From Candidatus Rokuibacteriota bacterium (GTDB lineage Bacteria > Methylomirabilota > Methylomirabilia > Rokubacteriales > CSP1-6): a stretch of DNA of 48,440 nt. The stretch lies in contig JACPSW010000100.1 in the NCBI GenBank assembly GCA_016193045.1, positions 1 to 48,440 of the forward strand. Reading direction: 5' to 3'. A program made the translations under genes and the position numbers. Shown in pieces: positions 24,492-32,161 of this stretch. The notes beneath the pieces are model-generated. The model had not been told where the DNA came from. It was given only the letters and a program-made list of their open reading frames with translations, and searched no databases. The first letter of the stretch is position 1. Every line of letters starts with the position of its first letter.

Positions 24492-25082
24492 ATGGCGGCC
24501 TTGTCCAAGCGGGAGCGCACGTTTATCGGCGTGGCCGCCGGCGTGGTGATCCTGACGGCGGGATACGTCTATCTCGTGGAACCGACCCTCGCCCGCACGC
24601 GCGAGCAGGCGGCGCTGATCCCGGCCCGCGAGGAGGTGCTCTCCAAGCGCCGCGCCCTCGTCGCCCAGCGCGTCGACCACGCGGTCCGGCTCGAAGAGGT
24701 CTCCCAGGCGGCCGAGCAGGCGGCCGCGCGTCTGCTCCCGGGGGCCACGCCCCCGCTGGCGGCCTCCGAGCTCCAGAAGCTGGTCAAAGAGCTCGCGGGG
24801 CAGTCCAGCGTAGAAGTCAGGAGCGAGAGGATCCTTCCGCCGGTCGAGCGCGGCAGCCTCCTCGAGATTCCCCTCGAGCTCACCGTCGCCGGAGGGATCC
24901 GCGACGTGCTGACCTTGCTCTATCGTCTTGAAGGAACGACAAAACTCTTGACCCTCCAGGACTTAAAAGTTAGAGTGGTCAGCGTAGGTCAGCCGAAAGA
25001 GTTGCTGACGACGCTAACGGTGTCTGGATACATCTTGCCGAGCGGTCCGACGCAGAAACAGGGGAAGAAGCCCGAGGGATAG
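24492..25082 (+). CDS. gspM: Type II secretion protein GspM (PilO-like)
   Basis: 196 residues: short cytoplasmic start, one membrane helix (RTFIGVAAGVVILTAGYVYLV, about 9-30), coiled coil to about 80, then a ferredoxin-like periplasmic domain (SELQKLVKELAGQSSVEVRSERILP...TVAGGIRDVLTLLYRLEG). It pairs with GspL. ATG three bases after the gspL stop. The base composition drops in its last 60 codons. Confidence 0.85.
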   Translation: MAALSKRERTFIGVAAGVVILTAGYVYLVEPTLARTREQAALIPAREEVLSKRRALVAQRVDHAVRLEEVSQAAEQAAARLLPGATPPLAASELQKLVKELAGQSSVEVRSERILPPVERGSLLEIPLELTVAGGIRDVLTLLYRLEGTTKLLTLQDLKVRVVSVGQPKELLTTLTVSGYILPSGPTQKQGKKPEG

Positions 25083-25085
25083 ACG

Positions 25086-25727
25086 ATGTCGAAGCGACTG
25101 CTTCTGCTGAATCTGGTGCTGGTCAGCGGCGTAGTCGTCTTCTCCGTGCAGCTCGTTCGGACCTTCCTCGCCGCGCCCACGCTCCCTTCGCCGCGCGGCG
25201 CTCCCACCCAGCAAGCGGCCCCGCCGCCCCCGACCGATGAACGCGCGCGCGTTCCCGTTCCCCTCGCCGCGTACGACGTCGTCGCGAGCAAGAACCTCTT
25301 CAACCCGGGCCGCTCCGAAGGCGGGACGGCCTCCGTCGCCCCGATCACCAAGCCGTTTCTCTACGGGATCGTGCTGAGGGACGGCGCGCCCGCAGCGTTC
25401 CTGGAAGACCCGGTGACCAAAAAGGTGACCAGCTACAAGGTCGGTGACGCGGTGGCGGGAGGCCAGCTGGAACGGATTGCGGCGGATCGGGTCGTGATCC
25501 GCCGCGGCGAGGGCACGTTCGAGGTGCTCCTCCGAGACCCGCAAAAGCCCAGGGCGGTGGCGGCCGCTCAGCCTCCAGTACCCGGCGCCCGGCCCCAACA
25601 GCCCGGTGGACCCGCGGTCCGGCCGCCGCAGCCGACGCCCACGGCGCCGCCACAGCCTGCGCCCACCCTTTTCCGGCGGCCTCAGCTGCCGGTGGCGCCC
25701 CCGGTGAGGAATGCCCCCGGCTCCTGA
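25086..25727 (+). CDS. gspC: Type II secretion inner-membrane/periplasmic linker GspC-like
   Basis: 213 residues: an N-terminal membrane helix (LLLLNLVLVSGVVVFSVQLV), a proline-rich linker, an HR-type domain (LAAYDVVASKNLFNPGRS...KPFLYGIVLRDGAPAAFLEDP...VTSYKVGDAVAGGQLERIAADRVVIRRGEG) and a long proline-rich tail. This matches GspC/PilP proteins that connect the platform to the secretin; no PDZ domain follows, so it is the short form. Position directly before gspD supports the call. Confidence 0.85.
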   Translation: MSKRLLLLNLVLVSGVVVFSVQLVRTFLAAPTLPSPRGAPTQQAAPPPPTDERARVPVPLAAYDVVASKNLFNPGRSEGGTASVAPITKPFLYGIVLRDGAPAAFLEDPVTKKVTSYKVGDAVAGGQLERIAADRVVIRRGEGTFEVLLRDPQKPRAVAAAQPPVPGARPQQPGGPAVRPPQPTPTAPPQPAPTLFRRPQLPVAPPVRNAPGS

Positions 25728-25739
25728 CGACGAAAGGAG

Positions 25740-28049
25740 ATGATGACCCGGTACCCGCAGGGGATCTGGCTCAGGGGACTCCTGATGCTCTCCCTGGTCG
25801 GGTGCACGACTCTGTCTCCCTCGAAACCCCCCGCTCCTCAACCCAAGGTCGAAGTCACCACCGAAGCCCCGAAGCCCCCTGAACCCGTCGCGCCGCCGCC
25901 GGCCCCCCCGCCGGCGGAGGCGAAGAAGGAAGTGCCCGTCGCCCAGGCCCCGCCCGCTCAGCCTCCCCCTCCAAGGCCCCCGTCCCCTCCAGCCCCTCCG
26001 CCGCCGCGACCGAGCGCCAGGTTCGTGGTCCTCAACTTCGACAACGCCGACATCGAGGTGGTGATCCACGCCGTCAGCGAGATCGTCGGCTTCAACTACG
26101 TTCTGGCCCCCGACGTCAGGGGGAAGGTCACAGTCCAGACCTCCAGCCGGATCCCGCAGGAGGAGGTCTTCAACGTCCTGCTCGCCATCCTCGAGGTGCA
26201 CGGGTTCACCGCCGTCAAATCGGACACGCTCTACAAGATCATCAAGCTCGAGGGCGCCCGGGAGCGCTCCGTCCCGACCATCGTCGGGGCCGTCCCGGAC
26301 CCGGGCCGTGTCGGCGACGAGATCATCACCCAGATCGTGCCGATCCGCTTCGCCTCCGTGGCCGAGCTGTCGAGCCTGCTGCGGCCGCTGATGTCGGCGC
26401 GCGGCAGCCTGATCCCCCACCGCGAGACCAACCTGCTCATCATCACCGACTCGGCCTCCAACATCCGCCGGCTCCTGGAGATCGTGAAACTGGTGGACGT
26501 GGAGGTGGCGCTGGAGGAGCTCCAGGTCATCCCCGTGAAGCACGCCGATGCCCAGGAGCTGGCCCAAATCCTCAACCAGATCTTCGCCCCGGGCCGGGCC
26601 CGCCCCGTGGCCGTCCCGGCCGCGATCCCGGCGCCGCCCCCGGGGGCCCCACCGGCGGTGCGTCCGCCGACCGAGGGGGCCGCCGAGCGCCCCCCGCTGA
26701 TCGTGGCCTACCGCGGGATCAACGTGCTGATCGTCCACGCGCGCAAGACCGAGCTGGAGATCATCCGGCGCCTGCTGAACCAGCTCGACGTGGACATCTA
26801 CGGCGGGCGGCGGATCTTCATCTACTACGCCGAGAATGCCAAGGCCAAGGACCTGGCGGCGACGATGAATGCCATCTACGGCCGGGCGGACGGCGCCGCC
26901 GCGCCCCCGGCGGCCCCGCGGCCCCCGACGGCGCCGGGTGCGCCCTACACGCCTCCCCCGCCGCCCCGTCCTCCGGGAGCCGCTGCGCCGCCGGGCGTCG
27001 CCGAAGGGGCACTAGCCGAGGGCGAGGTGCGTTTCATCGCCGACGAGGTGACGAACGCGGTGATCGTGACCACCTTCCCGCGGAACTGGCCCGACATCGA
27101 GGACACCCTGAAGAAACTGGACCGGATGCCCCGCCAGGTGCTGATCGAGGTGCTGGTCGCCGAGATCACGCTCTCGGATGACCTGAGGCTCGGCATCGAG
27201 TGGGCCGTCCGGACCGGGCGCTTCGACGTCTTCAACGCCCCGACCGCGCCCGGCGGAACCGCTACGACGACGACGCTCACCGGCCGCCCGACGTTCTCCA
27301 TCCCCTCGCTGGGGACGATCGGCGGGCTCGCCCAAGGGCTCAACTTCTTCACCTTCGCTACAGACGTCTTCTTCGCCGCCCTCAACACGCTGGCCGCCGA
27401 CAGCAAGGTCAACATCCTCTCGAGTCCCTCGATCCTCACCACCGAGAACAAGAAGGCCGTGATCAACGTGTCCCGGTCGATCCCGATCGTCACGGCTCAG
27501 CAAGTGCCCATCGTCGGCGTGACCACAACCGACACAACCACGCCCACAGCCGTCGGCACCCAGACGATCGAGTACAGGGACGCCGGCGTGATCCTCACCG
27601 TCACGCCCCGGATCGGCGAGAAGGGGACCGTCGCCCTGGACGTCAAACAAGAGGTGAATGAGGTCGGCCCGACCATCACCCCGCCCGGCTCTCCGAGCTT
27701 CACGAAGCGAGAGGCGGAGACCTCCGCCGTGCTGACCAACAACCAGACCCTGGCGCTCGGCGGCTTGATCCAGAACAAGCGAACCCTCACCCGATCCGGC
27801 ATCCCGCTCCTGAACCGGATCCCCCTGCTGGGCCTCCTCTTCGGCTCGATCGAGGAGAAGATCGAGAAGACCGAGCTCGTGATCCTCATCACGCCCCGCG
27901 TCCTGGGCACGGCGCTGGACGCCGCCCGGCTCACCGAAGAGATGAAGCGCATCACCCCTGGGATTCAGGAGTCTATCCGGCAGTCGCCGCGCCCGCCCTC
28001 AAGGCCACCCAGGCCTCCCGAACCCTCCTCTCAGCCCGCTCCCCAGTAA
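25740..28049 (+). CDS. gspD: Outer-membrane secretin GspD
   Basis: 769 residues. Lipoprotein-type signal ending LVGC (Cys about residue 22), a long proline-rich linker to about 95, then N0/N1-like domains (FVVLNFDNADIEVVIHAVSE; VVLAPDV-type strand) and N1-N3 repeats (TQIVPIRFASVAELSSLL; LQVIPVKHADAQELAQIL; IFIYYAENAKAKDLAATM), two of them interrupted by Pro/Ala inserts. The secretin core follows from about 470 (QVLIEVLVAEITLSDDLRLG, LGGLIQNKRTLTRSGIPLLNRIPLLGLLFG, ELVILITPRVL). AAAGGAG precedes two ATGs in a row; the second (25743) has slightly better spacing. Being a lipoprotein, it may not need a GspS pilotin. Confidence 0.95.
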   Translation: MMTRYPQGIWLRGLLMLSLVGCTTLSPSKPPAPQPKVEVTTEAPKPPEPVAPPPAPPPAEAKKEVPVAQAPPAQPPPPRPPSPPAPPPPRPSARFVVLNFDNADIEVVIHAVSEIVGFNYVLAPDVRGKVTVQTSSRIPQEEVFNVLLAILEVHGFTAVKSDTLYKIIKLEGARERSVPTIVGAVPDPGRVGDEIITQIVPIRFASVAELSSLLRPLMSARGSLIPHRETNLLIITDSASNIRRLLEIVKLVDVEVALEELQVIPVKHADAQELAQILNQIFAPGRARPVAVPAAIPAPPPGAPPAVRPPTEGAAERPPLIVAYRGINVLIVHARKTELEIIRRLLNQLDVDIYGGRRIFIYYAENAKAKDLAATMNAIYGRADGAAAPPAAPRPPTAPGAPYTPPPPPRPPGAAAPPGVAEGALAEGEVRFIADEVTNAVIVTTFPRNWPDIEDTLKKLDRMPRQVLIEVLVAEITLSDDLRLGIEWAVRTGRFDVFNAPTAPGGTATTTTLTGRPTFSIPSLGTIGGLAQGLNFFTFATDVFFAALNTLAADSKVNILSSPSILTTENKKAVINVSRSIPIVTAQQVPIVGVTTTDTTTPTAVGTQTIEYRDAGVILTVTPRIGEKGTVALDVKQEVNEVGPTITPPGSPSFTKREAETSAVLTNNQTLALGGLIQNKRTLTRSGIPLLNRIPLLGLLFGSIEEKIEKTELVILITPRVLGTALDAARLTEEMKRITPGIQESIRQSPRPPSRPPRPPEPSSQPAPQ

Positions 28050-28068
28050 CCCATTCAACGCCGTAACT

Positions 28069-28089
28069 GGGGTCAGGTCTTGCAATCCA
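28069..28089. repeat. Family A repeat, single arm left of the DsbA-like gene
   Basis: GGGGTCAGGTCTTGCAATCC: it matches the right-arm version of the complete copies (which continues CCAACA) in reverse orientation, reading CCAGCA here. Its inverted partner is at 29193-29215, 1.1 kb away. Confidence 0.85.
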
Positions 28090-28114
28090 GCACGCGCGCC
28101 TGTATGTAGTCACC

Positions 28115-29134
28115 ATGGCGAGACGGCTCGTGGCTGGCTTGGTCCTGTTCCAGGTGCTGGCCGCGCCCGCGGGGGCACAGGCGCCGGCCCGGAGCGAGGC
28201 GCCGCTGGCCCAGGTGGACGGCCAGGCGATCACGGCCGAGGAGGTCGAGAAGGCCCTGGGCCCCCAGTTGAACCGCCTTCACGAGCAGATCTACGCGCTG
28301 AAGCGTCAGAAGGTCGAGGCGCTCATCAACGAGCGGCTCCTGGCCAAAGAGGCCGCGCGCCACGGCGTCTCAGTCCCCGCCCTCCTGGACGCCGAGGTGA
28401 CCTCGAAGGTCGGCCTCGTCACGGAGCAGGAGCTCGAGCGCGTCTACCAGGCCAACAAGGCGCGGCTGCGGGGCGACGAGGCCGAGGCGCGCGAGCAGAT
28501 CCGCGCCCACCTCCAGAACCAGAAGCTCCAGACCCGGCGGGAAGCGTTCCTCAGGACGCTCCGCGCCCAGGCCAAGGTGGTGGTCAACGTCCCGCGGCCG
28601 CCCGTCTTCAGGGCCGAGGTCCCGACGGACGGGGCCCCCTTCAAGGGGCCGGCCGAGGCGCCGGTCACCATCGTGGAGTTCCAGGACTTCCACTGCCCCT
28701 TCTGCAAGCGCGTCCAGCCGACCGTCGCCGAGATCCTGGCACGCTACGGCGACAAGGTGAAGGTCGTCCACAAAGATTTCCCGATCGACCAGCTCCACCC
28801 CCAGGCGCGCAAGGGGCACGAGGCCGCGCGCTGCGCGAACGAGCAGGGGAAGTTCTGGGCCTACCATGACAAGCTCTACGAAAACGCGCCGAAGGCCAGC
28901 CCGGAGCAGCTGAAGGCCTTCGCCCAGGAGGTGGGGCTGGCCGTCCCGGCCTTCGAGCAGTGTCTCGCGAGCGGCAAGCATCGGGCGGCGGTGCAGAGAG
29001 ACGTGGAGGAGGGCCAGCGCCTCGGCGTGACGGGCACCCCGACCTTCTTCATCAACGGGCGCCTGCTCTCCGGCGCCCAGCCGTTCGAGAGCTTCGCCCG
29101 GATGATCGACGAAGAGCTGGAGCGCCAGCGCTGA
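28115..29134 (+). CDS. Periplasmic fusion of a SurA-like N-terminal region and a DsbA-like thioredoxin domain
   Basis: 339 residues. Signal peptide (LVAGLVLFQVLAAPAGAQA). Residues 30-155 resemble the SurA-type chaperone region (VDGQAITAEEVEKALGPQLNRL...VEALINERLLAKEAARHGVS). Residues 175-338 are a DsbA/DsbG-like thiol-disulfide domain with C194-P-F-C197 in EFQDFHCPFCKR and the cis-Pro loop GVTGTPTFFINGR. It probably introduces or shuffles disulfides in exported proteins; the Cys-rich secreted proteins at 32162-35827 are possible clients. It directly follows the T2SS operon but is bracketed by inverted family A arms, so it may have been inserted. Confidence 0.87.
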   Translation: MARRLVAGLVLFQVLAAPAGAQAPARSEAPLAQVDGQAITAEEVEKALGPQLNRLHEQIYALKRQKVEALINERLLAKEAARHGVSVPALLDAEVTSKVGLVTEQELERVYQANKARLRGDEAEAREQIRAHLQNQKLQTRREAFLRTLRAQAKVVVNVPRPPVFRAEVPTDGAPFKGPAEAPVTIVEFQDFHCPFCKRVQPTVAEILARYGDKVKVVHKDFPIDQLHPQARKGHEAARCANEQGKFWAYHDKLYENAPKASPEQLKAFAQEVGLAVPAFEQCLASGKHRAAVQRDVEEGQRLGVTGTPTFFINGRLLSGAQPFESFARMIDEELERQR

Positions 29135-29192
29135 TAGCTCATCCCCTCCGTGACAGCCCCCACATAGGTCTGAGTGTCAGCAACAGCAGACA

Positions 29193-29215
29193 TGTTGGAT
29201 TGCAAGACCTGACCT
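29193..29215. repeat. Family A repeat, single arm right of the DsbA-like gene
   Basis: TGTTGGATTGCAAGACCTGAC is the inverted counterpart of the arm at 28069-28089. It overlaps the start region of the broken HEPN gene. Confidence 0.88.
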
Positions 29216-29613
29216 CGTACAATGGCATCCTGCGCAAGGAGGCGGAGCGACTCATCCTTCAGGCTCGGCGTGATCTCGCCCACGCGCGAAACATCATCGG
29301 GATCGAGGCCTACGAGGTGGTCGCCTTCCTCTGCCACCAAGCCGTCCAGAAGTATCTCGAAGGCGTCTGGATTCAGAAGAAGCGGGCCCGCCGGGTGGCG
29401 ACGCACTATCTGAGAGAACTCGGGTAAGGGCTCAGGATTCCCAACCGCCTCGTCTGGCACCTGGCATTCCTGAATCCGGACTACACCGTAACCAGGTATC
29501 CCGACGCCGCCAACGGCGTGCCTTACGAGCTCTACGACGAGGCCACAGCCCGGGCAAAGGTGAAAGCGGCCGAGGAGATCGCCCGATGGGTCGAATCGCT
29601 GATCCGCTCCTGA
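29200..29613 (+). pseudogene. HEPN-domain protein, broken at the start and by an internal stop
   Basis: The frame reads LRKEAERLILQARRDLAHAR, then YEVVAFLCHQAVQKYLEGVW, the HEPN-domain core. It hits TAA at 29425-29427 and then continues in the same frame with FLNPDYTVTRYPDAANGVP and a normal C-terminus to a TGA at 29611-29613. Both halves fit the usual HEPN family protein, so the TAA is a nonsense mutation. Upstream, the family A arm ends a few bases before the homologous region; the only in-frame starts are a TTG inside the repeat (29200) or a CTG (29230), so the original start seems lost. Normally a toxin partner of MNT nucleotidyltransferases. Confidence 0.75.
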
Positions 29614-29921
29614 GGCGCTTCGCCGCTCAGTACCTTCCCCGCCTCCAGCGGCGTTACCGACCGAACCTGGTGCTTGTGTTCGGATCCCGCGCCCGGGGCG
29701 AGGCCCTGGCCGAAAGCGATCTGGATCTTCTGGTCGTCTCCGAACGCTTCCGCGGCGTCCCGTTCGTCGAGCGGGCCTCGACGCTCCTCGCCGACCTCGA
29801 TCTCGCCCTCCCCACCGATGTGCTCTGCTACACGCCCGAAGAGTTCGCCCGAAAGCGCCGCGAGGTGGGCATCGTCAGCCTCGCACTCGAGGAGGGGGGC
29901 CGCCTCCACGAATCGTCTTGA
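29586..29921 (+). CDS. MNT-type minimal nucleotidyltransferase (antitoxin)
   Basis: 111 residues with the nucleotidyltransferase signature GSRARGEALAESDLDLLV (33-50; Asp45 and Asp47 as metal ligands). In HEPN/MNT modules this protein adenylylates or binds the HEPN toxin to neutralise it. The ATG lies inside the last codons of the HEPN frame, the usual overlap. Since the HEPN gene is broken, this is an orphan antitoxin that has kept its motif. Confidence 0.85.
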   Translation: MGRIADPLLRRFAAQYLPRLQRRYRPNLVLVFGSRARGEALAESDLDLLVVSERFRGVPFVERASTLLADLDLALPTDVLCYTPEEFARKRREVGIVSLALEEGGRLHESS

Positions 29922-29939
29922 CTCCCTCGAAGGTCCTGA

Positions 29940-30770
29940 TCAGGGAGTCGCCTGGAGCGCCCGGGCGGCGGCCGTTCGGGTCTCAACGCCCAGCTTCTGG
30001 TAGATCCGCTCCAGATGCTTCTTCACGGTGAGCGGGGAGAGCCCGAGGATCGTCGCAACCTCCTCGTTGGTCTTGCCCTCGGCCACCCAGACTAGCACTT
30101 CGCCCTCCCGCTGGGTAAGCCGGAAGCGCTCCAGGGACGCGGGCTGAAGGGCCGTCGGCTGCTCCTCCAAGAGCAGGAGGCTCTGACCGCCCGCAGCGAG
30201 CAGCCGCACCACGAGCCGCTTTCCTTGCCGCTCCACCACCAGCGGCTCACGGGAGGGAGGCCCGTCGCCTTGGCGCCCAAGGAGGGTCTCCTGGTGCCTG
30301 ACCCACTGACGCAGGGCTTCGGGCAGGCGCTCCACCTGCCAGGATTGGCTTCCGAAATGCTCCGCCAGCCACTGCCGGGCCCGCACAGTCATGAGCCTCA
30401 CGAGCCCCTTTCGCCCCAGGAGAATCACCCCTCGACCCAGATCCTCGATCCCTTTCCTGACCAGCATTAACTCCCGCTGCATCTGGGCGACCGCCTCGGC
30501 GTTCCGGTAGGCCTGAACCAGATGGGGGCGGAGTAGGTTCAGGTAGAGTCGGTCGCGCTCGGTCAGGCCCCGCCGGCTCGGGTTGAATGGGTGATCGGAG
30601 ATGAGCCGTTCCAAGGCCGGCTTCAGCCACGTGATCCGCCTCTTCGGCCGGTTCGCGTCACTGTTGGCGGAGATGACCTGGGTGGAGAAGGCGCCGGGAC
30701 GCGGGATGGCATAGATCTCCCGGAGGCGATCAAGGAGGACCCGCAGGTCTCGCTGGTTCAACCGCCCCAT
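29940..30770 (-). CDS. LuxR-family transcription regulator, apparently with an internal deletion
   Basis: 276 residues from an ATG at 30770 with AAGGAG six bases upstream. The C-terminal 60 residues are a GerE/LuxR helix-turn-helix: LTQREGEVLVWVAEGKTNEEVATILGLSPLTVKKHLERIYQKLGV. The middle (SRRGLTERDRLYLNLLRPHLVQAYRNAEA) is typical of a common LuxR group with an N-terminal GAF-like sensor. Here the sensor looks shortened: after ISDHP the sequence jumps to FNPSRRG, where relatives as I remember them have some 70 more residues. The deletion is in frame. Dyads upstream could be its operators. Confidence 0.82.
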   Translation of the reverse strand: MGRLNQRDLRVLLDRLREIYAIPRPGAFSTQVISANSDANRPKRRITWLKPALERLISDHPFNPSRRGLTERDRLYLNLLRPHLVQAYRNAEAVAQMQRELMLVRKGIEDLGRGVILLGRKGLVRLMTVRARQWLAEHFGSQSWQVERLPEALRQWVRHQETLLGRQGDGPPSREPLVVERQGKRLVVRLLAAGGQSLLLLEEQPTALQPASLERFRLTQREGEVLVWVAEGKTNEEVATILGLSPLTVKKHLERIYQKLGVETRTAAARALQATP

Positions 30771-30805
30771 CCAAGGCTCCTTCTGCCAGGGGACCGCCCG
30801 TTGTG

Positions 30806-30821
30806 TACGCCAAACGGCGTA
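30806..30821. promoter_or_regulatory. Perfect dyad upstream of the LuxR-type gene
   Basis: TACGCC-AAAC-GGCGTA, 6-bp arms, 36 bases upstream of the regulator's start codon. A candidate operator for autoregulation. Confidence 0.5.
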
Positions 30822-30894
30822 TGGACATTGCATCAGGTATTCCCGTATGTCAAGGGCAACGACGGGGCTGGTTTTTCCACCTTTCGGCCCCCAG

Positions 30895-30911
30895 CCCGTA
30901 TGCAGTACGGG
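30895..30911. promoter_or_regulatory. Second dyad upstream of the LuxR-type gene
   Basis: CCCGTA-TGCAG-TACGGG, with a related half site TTCCCGTATG near 30839. Spacing and the shared CGTA core resemble LuxR-type binding sites. Confidence 0.5.
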
Positions 30912-31442
30912 GTTTGCCCTCTACGGCCCGCGGCGGCGAGTGGCCGGGAACCCCCGGCCCGCGCCCGCGATGAACAGCGCTCCTCCAGAAGAGCGAGGAG
31001 CAGCGAATCAGGCGGATGGGCGAGGGCAGTGCGATTTCTCTCCGAAAAGGATGGCGCGGCGTACGTCTGTCCTCTCTCGCCTTCTCGGCACTATCGTCTC
31101 CTGCTCAGGCGAGCCGTAGGCGCCTGGCAGCGGGTCAGCCACGACCGGTCATCCCAAGCCTCTGCGTATGTCCGGGGGCGAAGGTGTCCGTTCTCTTGGG
31201 CCTCCCCCAGACCGGTACGGCGCTCAAGCTGGCCTGCGGTGCGCCAGTCGGGCGCCGAGCCCGACCGAGCAAGTGGAGGGCTAGATGAGAATCACACCCC
31301 TGATGCCTGGAATCGAGGCATCTCTCACTCAGGTGACCTGGGCCAGCGGGGGATGCTCTGTTCGGAAGATCCGCGCACCGGTAGGCTCCGCCCAGGTCTT
31401 TCCGGATCCTCTGAAGCGGCTCGCCAGAAACGGGGTGAGGCG
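30912..31442. other. Long intergenic region without recognised genes
   Basis: Beyond the dyads I see no believable gene in this stretch. Several frames stay open, but their translations are Arg/Ser/Pro-rich and lack any domain or start signal. No riboswitch, tRNA or transposon end was recognised. It is the upstream region of the secreted-protein cluster. Confidence 0.4.
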
Positions 31443-31775
31443 ATGATTGGGAAGGCTCGCGTTCTAGTCATCATACTACTGACAGGGTGCGTCATCCTCC
31501 TCATGATGGCACCCGGGATAGAAGCCCAGCAGACAACCTTTACTTTGGCAGTCGGACAATCGGTCACCATGGGAGACTATGCGCTTCAATTCAAGGGATT
31601 TGCCGACCGCTGGCCTCGCTACGACCTTTACTATCTGGGGCGGTTGCTCGCCTCCTTGCCGCCGCTTCCACTTGCGGCGACCTGGAACGAGTATACGCAC
31701 GGAAACGTGTCCATCGTCACGACCGCGGTCGCCGCTGATGGCACGGTCGTGACGGGTACGCTAGCGATAAAGTGA
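31443..31775 (+). CDS. Small secreted protein, function unknown
   Basis: 110 residues. Signal peptide (VLVIILLTGCVILLMMAPGIEAQ, cleavage about residue 28), then a small beta-rich domain: FTLAVGQSVTMGDYALQFKGF, ASLPPLPLAATWNEY and a Val/Thr-rich end, VTTAVAADGTVVTGTLAIK. The ATG follows a GGGGTGAGG purine run. No family recognised. It opens the cluster of exported proteins 31443-35827. Confidence 0.65.
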   Translation: MIGKARVLVIILLTGCVILLMMAPGIEAQQTTFTLAVGQSVTMGDYALQFKGFADRWPRYDLYYLGRLLASLPPLPLAATWNEYTHGNVSIVTTAVAADGTVVTGTLAIK

Positions 31776-32161
31776 CAGAGCATTGGCGACCTCCCGATGT
31801 CTGCGAGCGTAAAGCGGGGTCATGGCACCGTGGATGAGGCGGACGACACCTTGCCGGCGCCCGTTGCCCGCATCCTCAGCCATGAGGCGACAGTTACAAC
31901 GACCGGGTGAAACGGCCTGAGCAACAGCGCCCTCAGGAAGGGACGGGAGAGCCGAGCGTGCTCGACAGTCGAAGCGCGCGATCTTTGGGTCGCGCAGACG
32001 CTGGCATTCGGAGCCCGGTTCTCGTTATTACGCCGAATGCGCGAATCATCGGGTGGTTTCCTGCAGGGGCCACCCACCCGGCTTCGGTCTACGGCCAATG
32101 CACGTCGCGCGCCGGCATAAAGGGCGTCGTCTCCCTTGACGCGAGATTGAGGGAGATTGCC
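31776..32161. other. Intergenic region without recognised genes
   Basis: The following gene's frame is open back to 31907, but that part has no signal peptide or domain. I see one hairpin, GCGCGA-TCTTTGGG-TCGCGC at 31976-31995, and a GGGAGA ribosome binding site just before 32162. Confidence 0.45.

Noticed and set aside
30912..31442. Continuous open frame through the intergenic region (30591-31775)
   Set aside because: The upstream part has no start signal and no recognisable domain; only the segment from 31443 has a signal peptide and ribosome binding site.
31776..32161. c-di-GMP riboswitch ahead of the large secreted gene
   Set aside because: No GEMM consensus (such as the GCAAA and GGGACGCAAAGCC-type blocks) could be found.
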